Assembly: GCF_028198145.1 (NCBI RefSeq) | Contig: NZ_CP116338.1 | Coordinates: forward strand, 62,001-126,000 | DNA length: 64,000 bases | Origin: Microbacterium sp. nov. GSS16 | GTDB taxonomy: Bacteria; Actinomycetota; Actinomycetes; Actinomycetales; Microbacteriaceae | Reading direction: 5' to 3' | Shown: positions 16,619-25,468 of the stretch, piece after piece | Layout: each line of letters begins with the position of its first letter | Numbering within the stretch: position 1 is the first letter of the stretch | The notes under the pieces: generated by a model | What the model saw: only the letters and a program-made list of their open reading frames with translations | Told to the model about the DNA's origin: nothing | Database searches by the model: none | Position numbers and translations under genes: made by a program

Positions 16619-17500
16619 TCAGCCCGCGGCGCGCTCCGCGGCCTCGACGACGTTCGTCATCAGCAGCGCGACCGTCATCGGGCCGACGCCGCCGGGGTTC
16701 GGCGAGATGAAGCCGGCGACCTCGGCGACATCGGGGTGCACGTCACCGTAGACCTTCGATCTGCCGGTCTCGGGGTCGTCTTCGCGCGTGACGCCCACGT
16801 CGAGCACGGCGGCTCCGGGCTTGACGTCCTCCGCGGTGATGAGGTGCTTGACCCCAGCGCCAGCGACGATCACGTCGGCCTGACGCAGGTACGGCGCCAT
16901 GTCGGGGGTGCCGGTGTGCACCTGGGTGACCGTCGCGTTGACGTCGCGACGCGTGAGCAGCAGACCCATCGGACGCCCGATGGTCACACCGCGACCGACG
17001 ACCACGACGTGCTTGCCGCCCAGGTCGTAGCCGTTGCGCTGCAGCAGCTCGATCACGCCGCGCGGGGTGCACGGCAGCGGAGTGTGGATCGTTCCGTTGA
17101 CGTTCAGCACCAAGCGCCCGAGGTTCGTCGGGTGCAATCCGTCGGCATCCTTCGCCGGGTCGATCCGCTCGAGGATCGCGTCGGTGTCGAGGTGCTTCGG
17201 AAGGGGCAGCTGAACGATGTAGCCGTGGCAGGCGTCGTCGGCGTTGAGCTCGTCGATCAGGGCCTCGACCTCGGCCTGCGTGGCATCGGCGGGCAGCTCG
17301 CGCTGGATCGAGTTCATGCCGATCGCCTCGGACTGCCGGTGCTTCATGCCGACGTACAGCTGCGAGGCCGGGTCGGCGCCGACCAGCACCGTCGCGATGC
17401 CGGGCACGACGCCCCGCTCGCGCAGCGCTGCGACGCGCTCTGCCAGCTCGCTCTTGATGGCGGCGGCGGCTGCCTTCCCGTCGAGGATCTTCGCGGTCAT
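16619..17500 (-). CDS. folD: Bifunctional methylenetetrahydrofolate dehydrogenase/cyclohydrolase
   Basis: A 293-residue FolD. The catalytic lysine is in [14 protein letters not shown], the substrate loop is [10 protein letters not shown], and the NADP site reads [20 protein letters not shown] (GRG in place of the more usual GRS). The C-terminal [14 protein letters not shown] is intact. It interconverts 5,10-methylene-THF and 10-formyl-THF. It follows glyA in the same direction after 115 bp that hold a strong hairpin, so the pair is a one-carbon unit under the ZTP riboswitch, with a possible attenuation step in between. Confidence 0.97.
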   Translation of the reverse strand: MTAKILDGKAAAAAIKSELAERVAALRERGVVPGIATVLVGADPASQLYVGMKHRQSEAIGMNSIQRELPADATQAEVEALIDELNADDACHGYIVQLPLPKHLDTDAILERIDPAKDADGLHPTNLGRLVLNVNGTIHTPLPCTPRGVIELLQRNGYDLGGKHVVVVGRGVTIGRPMGLLLTRRDVNATVTQVHTGTPDMAPYLRQADVIVAGAGVKHLITAEDVKPGAAVLDVGVTREDDPETGRSKVYGDVHPDVAEVAGFISPNPGGVGPMTVALLMTNVVEAAERAAG

Positions 17501-17526
17501 GTCTGCCCCTTCTCTCCGCGTTCATC

Positions 17527-17600
17527 CCCGCGAAACTTCTGCTCCGGCACGAGACAGGGCGCCGTGCGTCCTGTCTCGTGCCGGAAAGGAAGTCTCGCGG
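17527..17600. repeat. Long hairpin between glyA and folD
   Basis: A perfect 15-bp inverted repeat, CCGGCACGAGACAGG (17544-17558) and CCTGTCTCGTGCCGG (17570-17584), with an 11-base loop. Outer flanks extend the pairing imperfectly (ACTTC 17535-17539 with GAAGT 17589-17593, and CCGCGA with TCGCGG). It lies about 30 bp after glyA on the minus strand and ahead of folD. It may end part of the glyA transcripts or protect the glyA mRNA. Confidence 0.75.
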
Positions 17601-17615
17601 GTGGGTTCCGGATGC

Positions 17616-18890
17616 TTACTGCTGCAGGTTCGGGTACAGCGGGAACGCGCCGGCGAGCGCGTCGATGCGGGCGCGCAGCGCCTCGACGCCGGCACCGGGC
17701 TGCAGCGCGAGCGCGATCACGTCGGCCACCTCGGTGAACTCGGCGTCGCCGAAGCCCCGGGTCGCGAGCGCGGGGGTGCCGATCCGCAGGCCCGAGGTGA
17801 CCATCGGCGGGCGCGGGTCGTCGGGCACCGCGTTGCGGTTCACGGTGATGTGGATTTCGTGCAGCAGATCCTCGGCCTGCTTGCCGTCGATCTCGGCGTC
17901 ACGCAGATCGACGAGCACGAGGTGCACGTCGGTGCCGCCCGAGCGCACGGCGATGCCGGCATCCTTCACGTCCTGCTGCGACAGGCGCTCGGCGATGATC
18001 GCCGCGCCGCGCAGCACGCGCTCCTGGCGCTCCTTGAACTCCTGCGTGCCGGCGATCTTGAACGCCGTCGCCTTGGCGGCGATCACGTGCATGAGCGGAC
18101 CGCCCTGCTGACCGGGGAAGACGGCCGAGTTGATCTTCTTCGCGATGTCGGCATCGTTGGTGAGGATGAAGCCCGAGCGGGGTCCGCCGATCGTCTTGTG
18201 CACCGTCGACGACACGACATGTGCGTGGGGCACGGGGTTCGGGTGCAGGCCCGCGGCGACCAGACCGGCGAAGTGCGCCATGTCGACCCAGAGCAGCGCT
18301 CCGACCTCGTCGGCGATCGCCCGGAAGGCGGCGAAGTCGAGGGTGCGCGGGTAGGCCGACCAGCCCGCGATGATCACCTTCGGCTTGTGCTCGAGGGCGA
18401 GACGGCGCACCTCGTCCATGTCGATGGTCGAGGTCTCGGGGTTCACGCCGTAGGCGACGATGTCGTACAGGCGGCCCGAGAAGTTGATCTTCATGCCGTG
18501 CGTCAGGTGGCCGCCCTGGTCGAGCGAGAGACCGAGCAGCGTGTCGCCGGGGCGGGCGATGGCGTGCAGCACGGCGGCGTTGGCAGTGGCGCCGGAGTGC
18601 GGCTGGACGTTGGCGAACTCCGCGCCGAACAGCTCCTTGGCGCGGGCGATCGCCAGCTCTTCAGCGACGTCGACCTCTTCGCAGCCGCCGTAGTAGCGAC
18701 GGCCCGGGTAACCCTCGGCGTACTTGTTGGTGAGCACCGAGCCCTGCGACTGCAGCACCGACACCGGCACGAAGTTCTCGGACGCGATCATCTCGAGGAA
18801 GGTCTGCTGACGCTTCAGCTCGCGATCGAGCACCTCGGCGATCTCGGGGTCGACCTCGGCGAGCGGGGCGTTGAAGTAGCGATCGGTCAT
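17616..18890 (-). CDS. glyA: Serine hydroxymethyltransferase
   Basis: A 424-residue SHMT. The PLP lysine is Lys232 in [13 protein letters not shown]. Other marks are the N-terminal [18 protein letters not shown], the HLTHG histidines and [14 protein letters not shown]. It converts serine and THF to glycine and methylene-THF, which FolD then uses. Its 5' leader carries the ZTP riboswitch (18926-19006), and GGAGAC lies in front of the start. folD follows it. Confidence 0.97.
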   Translation of the reverse strand: MTDRYFNAPLAEVDPEIAEVLDRELKRQQTFLEMIASENFVPVSVLQSQGSVLTNKYAEGYPGRRYYGGCEEVDVAEELAIARAKELFGAEFANVQPHSGATANAAVLHAIARPGDTLLGLSLDQGGHLTHGMKINFSGRLYDIVAYGVNPETSTIDMDEVRRLALEHKPKVIIAGWSAYPRTLDFAAFRAIADEVGALLWVDMAHFAGLVAAGLHPNPVPHAHVVSSTVHKTIGGPRSGFILTNDADIAKKINSAVFPGQQGGPLMHVIAAKATAFKIAGTQEFKERQERVLRGAAIIAERLSQQDVKDAGIAVRSGGTDVHLVLVDLRDAEIDGKQAEDLLHEIHITVNRNAVPDDPRPPMVTSGLRIGTPALATRGFGDAEFTEVADVIALALQPGAGVEALRARIDALAGAFPLYPNLQQ

Positions 18891-18925
18891 GACGGTCTCC
18901 TGTTCACACGGGAAATAGGGGTGTT

Positions 18926-19006
18926 CCTCATCGGCCCAGGCGCGCGGTCGATTCCTATGAGGCCGCTCCCCGGTGGTGACCCACCCAGACGCCAGTCGCG
19001 ACGCAA
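18926..19006 (-). ncRNA. ZTP riboswitch (pfl motif) in the glyA leader
   Basis: Read on the minus strand, the leader has the conserved pieces of the pfl/ZTP aptamer in order: CGTCGCGACTGGCG (19005 down to 18992), CCACCGGGGAGCG about 15 bases later, and CCGCGCGCCTGGGC near 18935. CACCGGGGAGCGG can pair in the first helix, and the CGCCTGGGC loop supplies the pseudoknot partner. ZTP riboswitches sense ZTP/ZMP, the purine alarmone that builds up when 10-formyl-THF is short, and they control glyA, folD and purH. The distal part (GATGAGG ... CCTCATAGG flanks) offers alternative pairing near the ribosome binding site. Confidence 0.85.
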
Positions 19007-19150
19007 GAAGCTTAGCGGATCGATCTCATCCGTCCCCAGCGCGTCGGCGTCCAGCACGTCACATTCGCCCCCGGGATACATTCGATCCATGGTCTTTTCC
19101 GGGCCCCGCGACGCGGGTGCCCGCGCACCCGACAGATTCTGGAGCAGCCG

Positions 19151-20338
19151 ATGACCCTGGAGCAGGCGATCACCACCGACTTCCGCGGCACCCGCGTCAT
19201 CCATTCGGCTCGGGTCGTCGACGGCGACGGCAGCATCACCGAGGAGGGGTGGGTGCGCTTCGAGGGGGGCCGGGTCGCGGCACGCGGCACGGGCGGCGAC
19301 TGGACCGCCGCCGACGAGGTGATCGACGCGACCGCCGTCGCCGGACCGGATGCCCTGCTCACCCCCGGCTTCATCGACATCCATGGACACGGCGGGGCGG
19401 GCGTCGCTTACGACGACGGCATCGAGGCGATCCGCCGCGGTCGGGCCATGCATCGCAGCCACGGCACGACCCGCGCCGTGATCTCACTTGTCACGGCGAC
19501 GGTCGACGAGCTCGCCGAGCAGGTCGCCTCGATCGCTGACCTCACCGAGACCGACGCCGACATCCTCGGCAGCCATCTGGAAGGGCCCTTCCTCGACCCC
19601 GGGCACCAAGGCGCCCATGAGCCGTCGCTGCTTCGGCATCCGCAGTCGTCGGATGTGACCCGACTGCTCGAGGCGGGCCGCGGCACAGTCAGGCAGGTGA
19701 CGCTCGCCCCCGAGCTGCCCGGCGGGCTCGAGGCCGTGCGCCTGGTCGTCGCCGCAGGAGCGGCGGCGGCCGTCGGCCACACCGACGCCGACGCCGACAT
19801 CGCGCAGCAGGCGTTCGACGCCGGGGCGACCATCCTCACTCACGCGTTCAATGCGATGAACGGCATCCACCATCGCGCGCCTGGACCGGTGCTGACCGCC
19901 GCGGCCGATCACCGCGTCGTGCTCGAGGGCATCGCCGACGACTTCCACCTCTCGCCGCGCATCATCAAGCTGCTCTTCGACGTCGCCCCGGGCCGTGTCG
20001 CTCTGATCACCGACGCGATGGCCGCCGCCGGCAGCGCCGACGGCCACTACGACCTCGGCGCGGTGAAGGTCACGGTGAAGGGTGGCATGGCGCGCACCGA
20101 CGGCACCGGATCCATCGCGGGCTCCACGCTCACGCAGGACGTCGCGCTGCGACGAGCCGTGGCCGCAGGGGTGCCCCTGGGGGACGCCGTGCAGGCGCTC
20201 ACCGCCACGCCCGCGCGGGCGGTCGGCTGCGGCGCATCACTGGGCGCGCTGCAGCCGGGCATGGTCGCCGATGCGGTGCTGCTCAGCGCCGGATATGACG
20301 TGGCTCGCGTCTGGGTCGGAGACGCCCCACGCCGTTGA
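19151..20338 (+). CDS. nagA: N-acetylglucosamine-6-phosphate deacetylase
   Basis: A 395-residue amidohydrolase. Metal-site motifs are FIDIHGHGG (His78, His80), a Glu in SHLEGPFLDP, His in VGHTDADADI, His in ILTHAFNAMNG, and the catalytic Asp in LITDAMAAAG. It removes acetate from GlcNAc-6-P, producing glucosamine-6-P, the substrate of NagB (24303-25082). Here nagA stands apart from nagB, divergent from glyA across 260 bp that include the glyA riboswitch. Its own start has no strong ribosome binding site. Confidence 0.95.
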   Translation: MTLEQAITTDFRGTRVIHSARVVDGDGSITEEGWVRFEGGRVAARGTGGDWTAADEVIDATAVAGPDALLTPGFIDIHGHGGAGVAYDDGIEAIRRGRAMHRSHGTTRAVISLVTATVDELAEQVASIADLTETDADILGSHLEGPFLDPGHQGAHEPSLLRHPQSSDVTRLLEAGRGTVRQVTLAPELPGGLEAVRLVVAAGAAAAVGHTDADADIAQQAFDAGATILTHAFNAMNGIHHRAPGPVLTAAADHRVVLEGIADDFHLSPRIIKLLFDVAPGRVALITDAMAAAGSADGHYDLGAVKVTVKGGMARTDGTGSIAGSTLTQDVALRRAVAAGVPLGDAVQALTATPARAVGCGASLGALQPGMVADAVLLSAGYDVARVWVGDAPRR

Positions 20339-20374
20339 GCGTCCCCCCGATCCCGCGGCCGCGCGCCGGGCTCT

Positions 20375-20444
20375 GACCGTTGCGCAGTCCCGACAAGCGT
20401 CTCCGCGAAGACCGTTGCGCAGTCCCGACAAGCGTCTCCGCGAA
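20375..20444. repeat. Exact tandem duplication, 2 x 35 bp
   Basis: The unit starting GACCGTTGCGCAGTCCCGAC occupies 20375-20409 and is repeated without mismatch at 20410-20444. It lies in the 242-bp gap between nagA and the sigma-factor gene. The unit ends TCTCCGCGAA. Perfect identity suggests a recent slippage or duplication event. Confidence 0.9.
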
Positions 20445-20580
20445 ATCGTGGGAGCGCTCTTGCACGTTCTCCACAGGGTGTGGCCCGAAGACGCGTTTCG
20501 GGTGAGAATGAACGAGGACGTGTGATCGCTCACGCGTCTCTTCTCATGAGAGCGTTCCCGGGGTGGGGGGAGGACAGGCC

Positions 20581-22107
20581 ATGGCATTGCGCGACGCGAG
20601 CAGTCCGGCGGTGGCCGATGTCGAGCTCGTGCTGCGCACCAGATCGGGGGATGCCGAGGCCTTCGGCGAGCTGTGGGGTCGCCATCACGCCTCCGGCATG
20701 GCTGTGGCCAGGGCGCTGACCTCTTCGACCGCCCCCGACGACCTCGTGCGGGAGGCGTACACCCGCATCCATCAGGCCATCCTCAAGGGCGGCGGGCCCA
20801 ACGGCTCATTCCGCGCCTATCTGTTCACGAGCATCCGCAACGCTGCAGCCTCGGGGCGCGGAGCCGACGGCTCGGCTGCGGACGAGATCGAGACCGGATC
20901 AGCCGACGAGGCGCTCGACCGCGGACTGATCGCACAGGCGTTCCGCTCGCTGCCATCGCGCTGGCAGGAGGTGCTCTGGTACACCGAGATCGAGCGGATG
21001 AAGCCGTCCGAGATCGCACCGCTGCTCGGGACGAGCGCCGGCGCCGTTTCGCAGCTGAGCTTCCGCGCTCGCGACGGCCTGCGCGAGGCCTGGTTCCAGG
21101 CCCATCTGCGCAGCGTAGGACGAGGCTCCGACTGCCACTGGACGATCGAGAATCTCGGCGCGCATGGGCGCGGCAACCTCAGCGCCCGTGCCCAGCGACG
21201 CGTCGACGACCACCTCGAGACGTGCCCACGGTGCACGATCGTGGCGACCGAGGCCGACGACGTGGCCGAGCATCTGCCCGTCGTGCTGCTGCCGCTCGTG
21301 CTCGGCGCGAGCGCCGGCGGAGCGTACCTCTCCTCCATCGACGCCGGTTCCGACCCCGCGGGCGCGTCGGCATCGCAGCCGACCGCGATGCCGAGCAGCG
21401 TCGTGGGCGGCGTCATCGGCACCACCGCCGAGACGGCGTCCGGCGGCAGCGCGGCGTCAGCCGCGGCGCCCGATGGAAGGACCGGATCGATCCTCGGCAT
21501 CGAGGCGGTCGTCGGAGCGGGATCGGTCGCCCTCCTGGTCGCGGGAGTCGTCGCGGCCGCAGCCGTGGTGCCGACTCTGATCTCAGGGGCCCCGTCGACA
21601 TCGCGCCCGAACGCGGCGGATCCGGGCTCGTCATCGATCGCGTCCGAGGTCGAGCCCGACGAATCGATGAACACCGATCGGCCGATGGTGATCCGCGTCG
21701 AAGACGGCCGGGCCCGACCTGCGCCGCGCATCCCGCCGGCTCCGGTCCCCCACGTTCCGAAGGCGATCCGCCCCGTCATCCCGGCGCCGGTCCCGGCGAC
21801 CGAGCCGATCGCGCCGGCGCCGTCTGCATCGCCGTCGCCCCAGCCCGATCCCGGCGCCACGCCACCCCCTTCGTCCGAGCCCACCCCCACGCCGACCCCC
21901 ACGCCGGATCCGACTCCGTCTCCGGACCCGACGCCAACACCCGGTGACGGCTCTGCGACGGGTGACGGCTCGATGACGGGCGATGAGACGAAACCGGGTG
22001 GCGGGCCGGCGCCCGATGACGGGACCGTCCACGAGGGTGACCCGATCATCCCCCGTGATGAGACAGCGCCCGCCGACGGGAATCCGCCGCAGGAGACCGC
22101 CGAATAG
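20581..22107 (+). CDS. ECF sigma factor fused to zinc-finger, membrane helices and proline-rich tail
   Basis: A 508-residue protein. Residues 15-90 match sigma region 2 (RSGDAEAFGELWGRH, PDDLVREAYTRIHQ) and 118-172 match region 4 (LPSRWQEVLWYTEIE, MKPSEIAPLLGTSAGAVSQL). An anti-sigma-type zinc finger follows, His211-x3-Cys215-x2-Cys218. Next come a weak hydrophobic stretch (232-250), a clear membrane helix (about 303-330) and a 160-residue Pro/Thr-rich tail with PTPTPTPDPTP repeats. Fused ECF groups with such C-terminal extensions are known in actinobacteria; they tie sigma activity to an extracytoplasmic signal. ATG 20581 is chosen over GTG 20563 because GGGGGAGGA lies before it. Target promoters are unknown. 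Confidence 0.85.
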   Translation: MALRDASSPAVADVELVLRTRSGDAEAFGELWGRHHASGMAVARALTSSTAPDDLVREAYTRIHQAILKGGGPNGSFRAYLFTSIRNAAASGRGADGSAADEIETGSADEALDRGLIAQAFRSLPSRWQEVLWYTEIERMKPSEIAPLLGTSAGAVSQLSFRARDGLREAWFQAHLRSVGRGSDCHWTIENLGAHGRGNLSARAQRRVDDHLETCPRCTIVATEADDVAEHLPVVLLPLVLGASAGGAYLSSIDAGSDPAGASASQPTAMPSSVVGGVIGTTAETASGGSAASAAAPDGRTGSILGIEAVVGAGSVALLVAGVVAAAAVVPTLISGAPSTSRPNAADPGSSSIASEVEPDESMNTDRPMVIRVEDGRARPAPRIPPAPVPHVPKAIRPVIPAPVPATEPIAPAPSASPSPQPDPGATPPPSSEPTPTPTPTPDPTPSPDPTPTPGDGSATGDGSMTGDETKPGGGPAPDDGTVHEGDPIIPRDETAPADGNPPQETAE

Positions 22108-22110
22108 ACT
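22105..22110 (+). promoter_or_regulatory. -10 box TAGACT, leaderless arrangement
   Basis: TAGACT ends six bases before the ATG at 22117, overlapping the stop region of the sigma-factor gene, and there is no ribosome binding site. The mRNA would start at or next to the ATG. Confidence 0.5.
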
Positions 22111-22116
22111 GGGATC

Positions 22117-22488
22117 ATGTCCCAGAACACCGCCGCCGAACCTGGCGTCCAGCGTCCGGCGATCACCCCCCTCGACATCGTCCGCGTTCTGGTGCTGATC
22201 GCCGCTCTCGCCTCGCTCGCCCTATGGGGCTTCGGCGAGTGGCCCATGCCCTGGAACATCGTCGTCGGCATCGGAGCACCTGTCGCCACGCTGCTCATCT
22301 GGGCGCTGTTCCTCTCTCCCCGCCCCGTGCTGCGCCTGCACCCCTTCCTGCGCGCACTGGTCGAGGTGCTCATCTACGTCGGAGTCACCCTGGCCTGGTG
22401 GTCGATGGGGCAGGCCTGGGCCGGGATCGCGTTCGCCGTGGTCGCCGTCACGTCCGGAGTCATCGCCGGACGACGAGCGCTGGGCTGA
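22117..22488 (+). CDS. YrdB family (DUF2568) membrane protein
   Basis: A 123-residue protein with four predicted membrane helices (VRVLVLIAALASLALWGFG, NIVVGIGAPVATLLIWALF, ALVEVLIYVGVTLAWW, AGIAFAVVAVTSGVIAG) and the LSPRPVLRLHP loop typical of the YrdB/DUF2568 family. The family has no established function. It follows the sigma gene by 9 bp but has its own leaderless-type promoter. The next gene begins 6 bp after its stop. Confidence 0.8.
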   Translation: MSQNTAAEPGVQRPAITPLDIVRVLVLIAALASLALWGFGEWPMPWNIVVGIGAPVATLLIWALFLSPRPVLRLHPFLRALVEVLIYVGVTLAWWSMGQAWAGIAFAVVAVTSGVIAGRRALG

Positions 22489-22494
22489 TCCGTC

Positions 22495-23874
22495 GTGCAG
22501 CCGAGCACGAGCACGACCGTCCTCGAACGCCTAACCCGCGAACTCGGTGACATCGTCGACACCTCCGCGTCCGCCCTCGACGACGCCCGTGCAGACCGCA
22601 GCGGACACCGCTCCGCCGGTGCGCCGATCGCCGTCGTGCATGCCAGATCGGTCGACGACGTGCAGCGCGTGATGCGCATCGCCTCCGCCACGGCCACTCC
22701 CGTGGTGGTGCGCGGCGCCGGCACGGGACTGGCCGGTGCCGCGAATGCCGGCCCGGGCGAGATCGTGCTCTCGACCGTGCGGATGGACCGCATCCTCGAG
22801 GTGCGGCCGGATGATCTGCTCGCCGTCGTCGAGCCCGGCATCCTGAACGCCGAGCTGAACGCCCAACTGGCCGCCCACGACCTGTGGTGGCCACCGGACC
22901 CGGCCAGCCGTGAGATCTCGACGGTCGGCGGCAACATCGCGACCGGCGCGGGGGGACTGCTCTGCGCGAAGTACGGCGTCGTCCGCGACGCGGTACTTGG
23001 CGTCGACATCGTCCTCGCCGACGGTCGGCTGCTGCGGCTGGGCCATCGCACCGTGAAGGGCGTCACCGGCCTGGATCTGACCTCGCTCGTGATCGGCTCG
23101 GAGGGCCGCCTCGGCGTCATCGTCGGCGCCACGCTCAAGCTGCGCCGGCTCGTGCAGGGCACGACCTGCACGATCGCCGCATCGTTCCCCACCGTGCGCG
23201 ACGGTGCCGCGGGCTCGGCTGCCGTCACCGCCGCGGGCGTGCAGCCCGCGATCATGGAGCTGATGGATGCCGCATCCCTCGCAGCCGTGCACGCGCTGCT
23301 TCGGCTGCCCGCACCCGCGTCCGGCGCCGCACAGCTGACCATCCAGACCGACGGTCCTGCCGCCAGGGCCGAGGCGGAGCGCATCGCGACCGTGCTGCGT
23401 GAGGCAGGCGGCACGGTCGTGCTCTCCGACGACCCGCTCGAGGGTGAACGGCTCCTCGCGGTGCGCCGCTCGATGCATCCGGCGATGGCTGCGCTCGGCA
23501 CGACCCTGATCGAGGACGTCGCGGTGCCCCGCAGCGCGATGGCCGCGATGTTCGACGAGATCGCCCGCATCGAGCGCGAGTTCGACGTCAGCATCCCGAC
23601 CGTCGCGCATGCCGGCGACGGCAACCTGCATCCGAATTTCATCTTCGAGGGAGAGATCGTCCCGCAGCGCATCTGGGCGGCGGCCGACGAGCTGTTCCGC
23701 GCGGCGATCCGTCTCGGCGGCACGCTCACCGGTGAGCACGGGGTCGGTGTGCTCAAGAGCCGATGGCTGGCTGACGAGCTCGGCGAAGACCAGTGGGAGA
23801 TCCAGCGGCAGATACTCGCCGTGTTCGACCCGCAGGGGATCCTGAACCCCGGCAAGGTGTACACCGATGCCTGA
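22495..23874 (+). CDS. FAD-linked oxidase, GlcD / D-lactate dehydrogenase type
   Basis: A 459-residue flavoprotein. The N-terminal PCMH-type FAD domain has VVVRGAGTGLAGAANAGPGEIVLS, EPGILNAELNAQL and GGNIATGAGGLLCAKYG. The C-terminal FAD-oxidase domain has VAHAGDGNLHPNF and the ending TGEHGVGVLKSRW. Such enzymes oxidise 2-hydroxy acids (glycolate, D-lactate) and pass electrons to quinone. GTG 22495 is the most upstream reasonable start. It overlaps the Nudix gene by 8 bp. The exact 2-hydroxy acid is not determined. Confidence 0.92.
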   Translation: MQPSTSTTVLERLTRELGDIVDTSASALDDARADRSGHRSAGAPIAVVHARSVDDVQRVMRIASATATPVVVRGAGTGLAGAANAGPGEIVLSTVRMDRILEVRPDDLLAVVEPGILNAELNAQLAAHDLWWPPDPASREISTVGGNIATGAGGLLCAKYGVVRDAVLGVDIVLADGRLLRLGHRTVKGVTGLDLTSLVIGSEGRLGVIVGATLKLRRLVQGTTCTIAASFPTVRDGAAGSAAVTAAGVQPAIMELMDAASLAAVHALLRLPAPASGAAQLTIQTDGPAARAEAERIATVLREAGGTVVLSDDPLEGERLLAVRRSMHPAMAALGTTLIEDVAVPRSAMAAMFDEIARIEREFDVSIPTVAHAGDGNLHPNFIFEGEIVPQRIWAAADELFRAAIRLGGTLTGEHGVGVLKSRWLADELGEDQWEIQRQILAVFDPQGILNPGKVYTDA

Positions 23875-24262
23875 CATCCGCGTCAGCGCCGCGGTGATCG
23901 TCGACGACCGAGGCCGTGCACTCGTGGTGCGCAAGCAGGGCACCACGAGGTTCATGCAGCCAGGCGGCAAACCCGAGGCCGGCGAGAGCCCCGCCGGCAC
24001 CCTCATCCGCGAGCTGGAGGAGGAGCTGTCGCTGCGCGTCAGCGAGGCCGACCTCACCCCGCTGGGGACCTTCGTGTCGGCGGCGGCTAACGAGCCCGAT
24101 CACCGGGTGATCGCGGATGCATTCGCGCTGCGCGCGCGGGCGGACGATGTGATCGTGCAGGCCGAGCTCGCAGAGCTGCGCTGGCTCGAGCCCGGCGACT
24201 GGACGAGCGTTCCGCTCGCGCCGCTGAGCACCGAGCACCTGCTGCCGATCGCCTGGTCCTGA
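23867..24262 (+). CDS. Nudix hydrolase
   Basis: A 131-residue Nudix protein. The box G-x5-E-x7-RE-x-x-EE is exact: Gly34, Glu40, Arg48, Glu49, then Glu51-Glu53. It hydrolyses a nucleoside diphosphate linked to a moiety X; the substrate cannot be told. Its start lies within the last codons of the flavoprotein gene, so the two are co-translated. It is convergent with nagB. Confidence 0.9.
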   Translation: MPDIRVSAAVIVDDRGRALVVRKQGTTRFMQPGGKPEAGESPAGTLIRELEEELSLRVSEADLTPLGTFVSAAANEPDHRVIADAFALRARADDVIVQAELAELRWLEPGDWTSVPLAPLSTEHLLPIAWS

Positions 24263-24302
24263 TCACGGCGGTCCTGATCCGGGCGACCGGCGGCGGAGTA
24301 CG

Positions 24303-25082
24303 TCAGATGCCCTGCCAGGCCGGCTTGTTGTCGTAGCTGTAGCGGTAGTAATCGGCCAGCGCGAGCTTCGAGGCGGCGGCTTCGTCGAGCACGACCGTGA
24401 CGTGCGCGTGCAGCTGCACGGCCGACGCGGGCATCATCGCGCTGACCGGGCCCTCGAGTGCGGCCGCGACGGCGTCGGCCTTCGCCTCGCCGAAGGCGAG
24501 CAGCACCAGGTGGCGCGCGCGCAGGATCGTGCCGAGCCCCTGGGTGATGCAGTGGCGCGGAACCTCGTCGATCGAGTCGAAGAAGCGCGCGTTGTCCTCC
24601 CGGGTCTGCTCGGTGAGCGTCTTCAGGCGCGTGGTCGAGGCGAACGACGAGCCGGGCTCGTTGAAGCCGATGTGCCCGTCGGTGCCGATCCCGAGCAGCT
24701 GCAGATCGACGCCGCCGGCCTCGATGATGTCGCGCTCGTAGTCGTCACCCGCATGCCGGATGGTCTCGAGATCTCCGTTCGGCACGCGGATCAGCTCGGG
24801 GTCGAGCCCGAGCGGCTCGATGACCTCGCGGGTGATGACCGAGCGGTAGCTCTCGGGATGCGCGACGTCGAGCCCGACGTACTCGTCGAGGGCGAAGCCG
24901 CGCACGTGCGACACATCGTGACCTGCCAGGCGATCGCGCAGCGCCTCGTAGACCGGCAGCGGCGTCGATCCCGTCGCGAGGCCGAGCACGGGGTTCTTCA
25001 CCTCGTCGATGAGCCGGACGATCTCGTCCGCGACGAGGGCGCCTGCGGCGGCCTTGCTCTCGAGGATCACGACTTCAGCCAT
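24303..25082 (-). CDS. nagB: Glucosamine-6-phosphate deaminase
   Basis: A 259-residue NagB. Sugar-phosphate binding is seen in GLATGSTPLPVYEAL, the catalytic Asp in FALDEYVGL, and the His loop in GIGTDGHIGFNEPGSSF. It converts glucosamine-6-P to fructose-6-P and ammonia, the step after NagA. Its ATG overlaps the end of the ROK-kinase remnant upstream, and the ROK regulator precedes that, so repressor, dead kinase and deaminase make one transcription unit. Confidence 0.96.
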   Translation of the reverse strand: MAEVVILESKAAAGALVADEIVRLIDEVKNPVLGLATGSTPLPVYEALRDRLAGHDVSHVRGFALDEYVGLDVAHPESYRSVITREVIEPLGLDPELIRVPNGDLETIRHAGDDYERDIIEAGGVDLQLLGIGTDGHIGFNEPGSSFASTTRLKTLTEQTREDNARFFDSIDEVPRHCITQGLGTILRARHLVLLAFGEAKADAVAAALEGPVSAMMPASAVQLHAHVTVVLDEAAASKLALADYYRYSYDNKPAWQGI

Positions 25083-25468
25083 GAACGGGCATCTCCTTCT
25101 CGAAGGGGTCGATCTCGGCGAGCGCAGAGCTCAGCAGCGCGGCGCCGATCGCCGCGACCGGGGAATCGGCGGGCAGCAGCTCGATTCTCTCATCGAGGCG
25201 CAGCGTCTGCAGAAACGGTGACTCGGCGGCGTCACGCCGCAGCCACGCGCGGATGCCGATCGAGCGGATGCTCTGCAGGGGCGCTCCGAGCTGTTCGATC
25301 AGCTCGGTCGCCGCCGCCACCGCGCCGTCCAGCACGGCCGCGTCGCCCCAGCCCGTCCGCCGGCGGATGCCGCCGAGCCGCGTGCCGTCATCGCTGGCGC
25401 GACCCCGCGATCTTCGTGCCGCCCACGTCGAGGCCGATGCGCACGCCGCTCTGAGCCACGCCGATCAC
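25075..25468 (-). pseudogene. Remnant of a ROK-family sugar kinase (frameshift plus large internal deletion)
   Basis: GTG 25468 overlaps the repressor stop (GTGA) and encodes GVRIGLDVGGTKIAG, the ATP-binding start of ROK kinases. The frame then stops. If one G of a run of four (about 25402-25405) is removed, the frame continues DDGTRLGGIRRRTGWGDAAV and reaches SIRSIGI. It then jumps straight to the ROK C-terminus (SPFLQTLRLDERIELLPADS, then PVAAIGAALL). About 180 middle residues are absent. The intact gene was probably an N-acetylglucosamine or glucosamine kinase of the nag unit. The end still overlaps the nagB start, so the remnant may keep coupling. Confidence 0.85.

Noticed and set aside
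20563..20580. GTG 20563 as start of the sigma-factor gene
   Set aside because: The G-rich sequence directly downstream is the ribosome binding site for ATG 20581, which also begins nearer the conserved sigma region.
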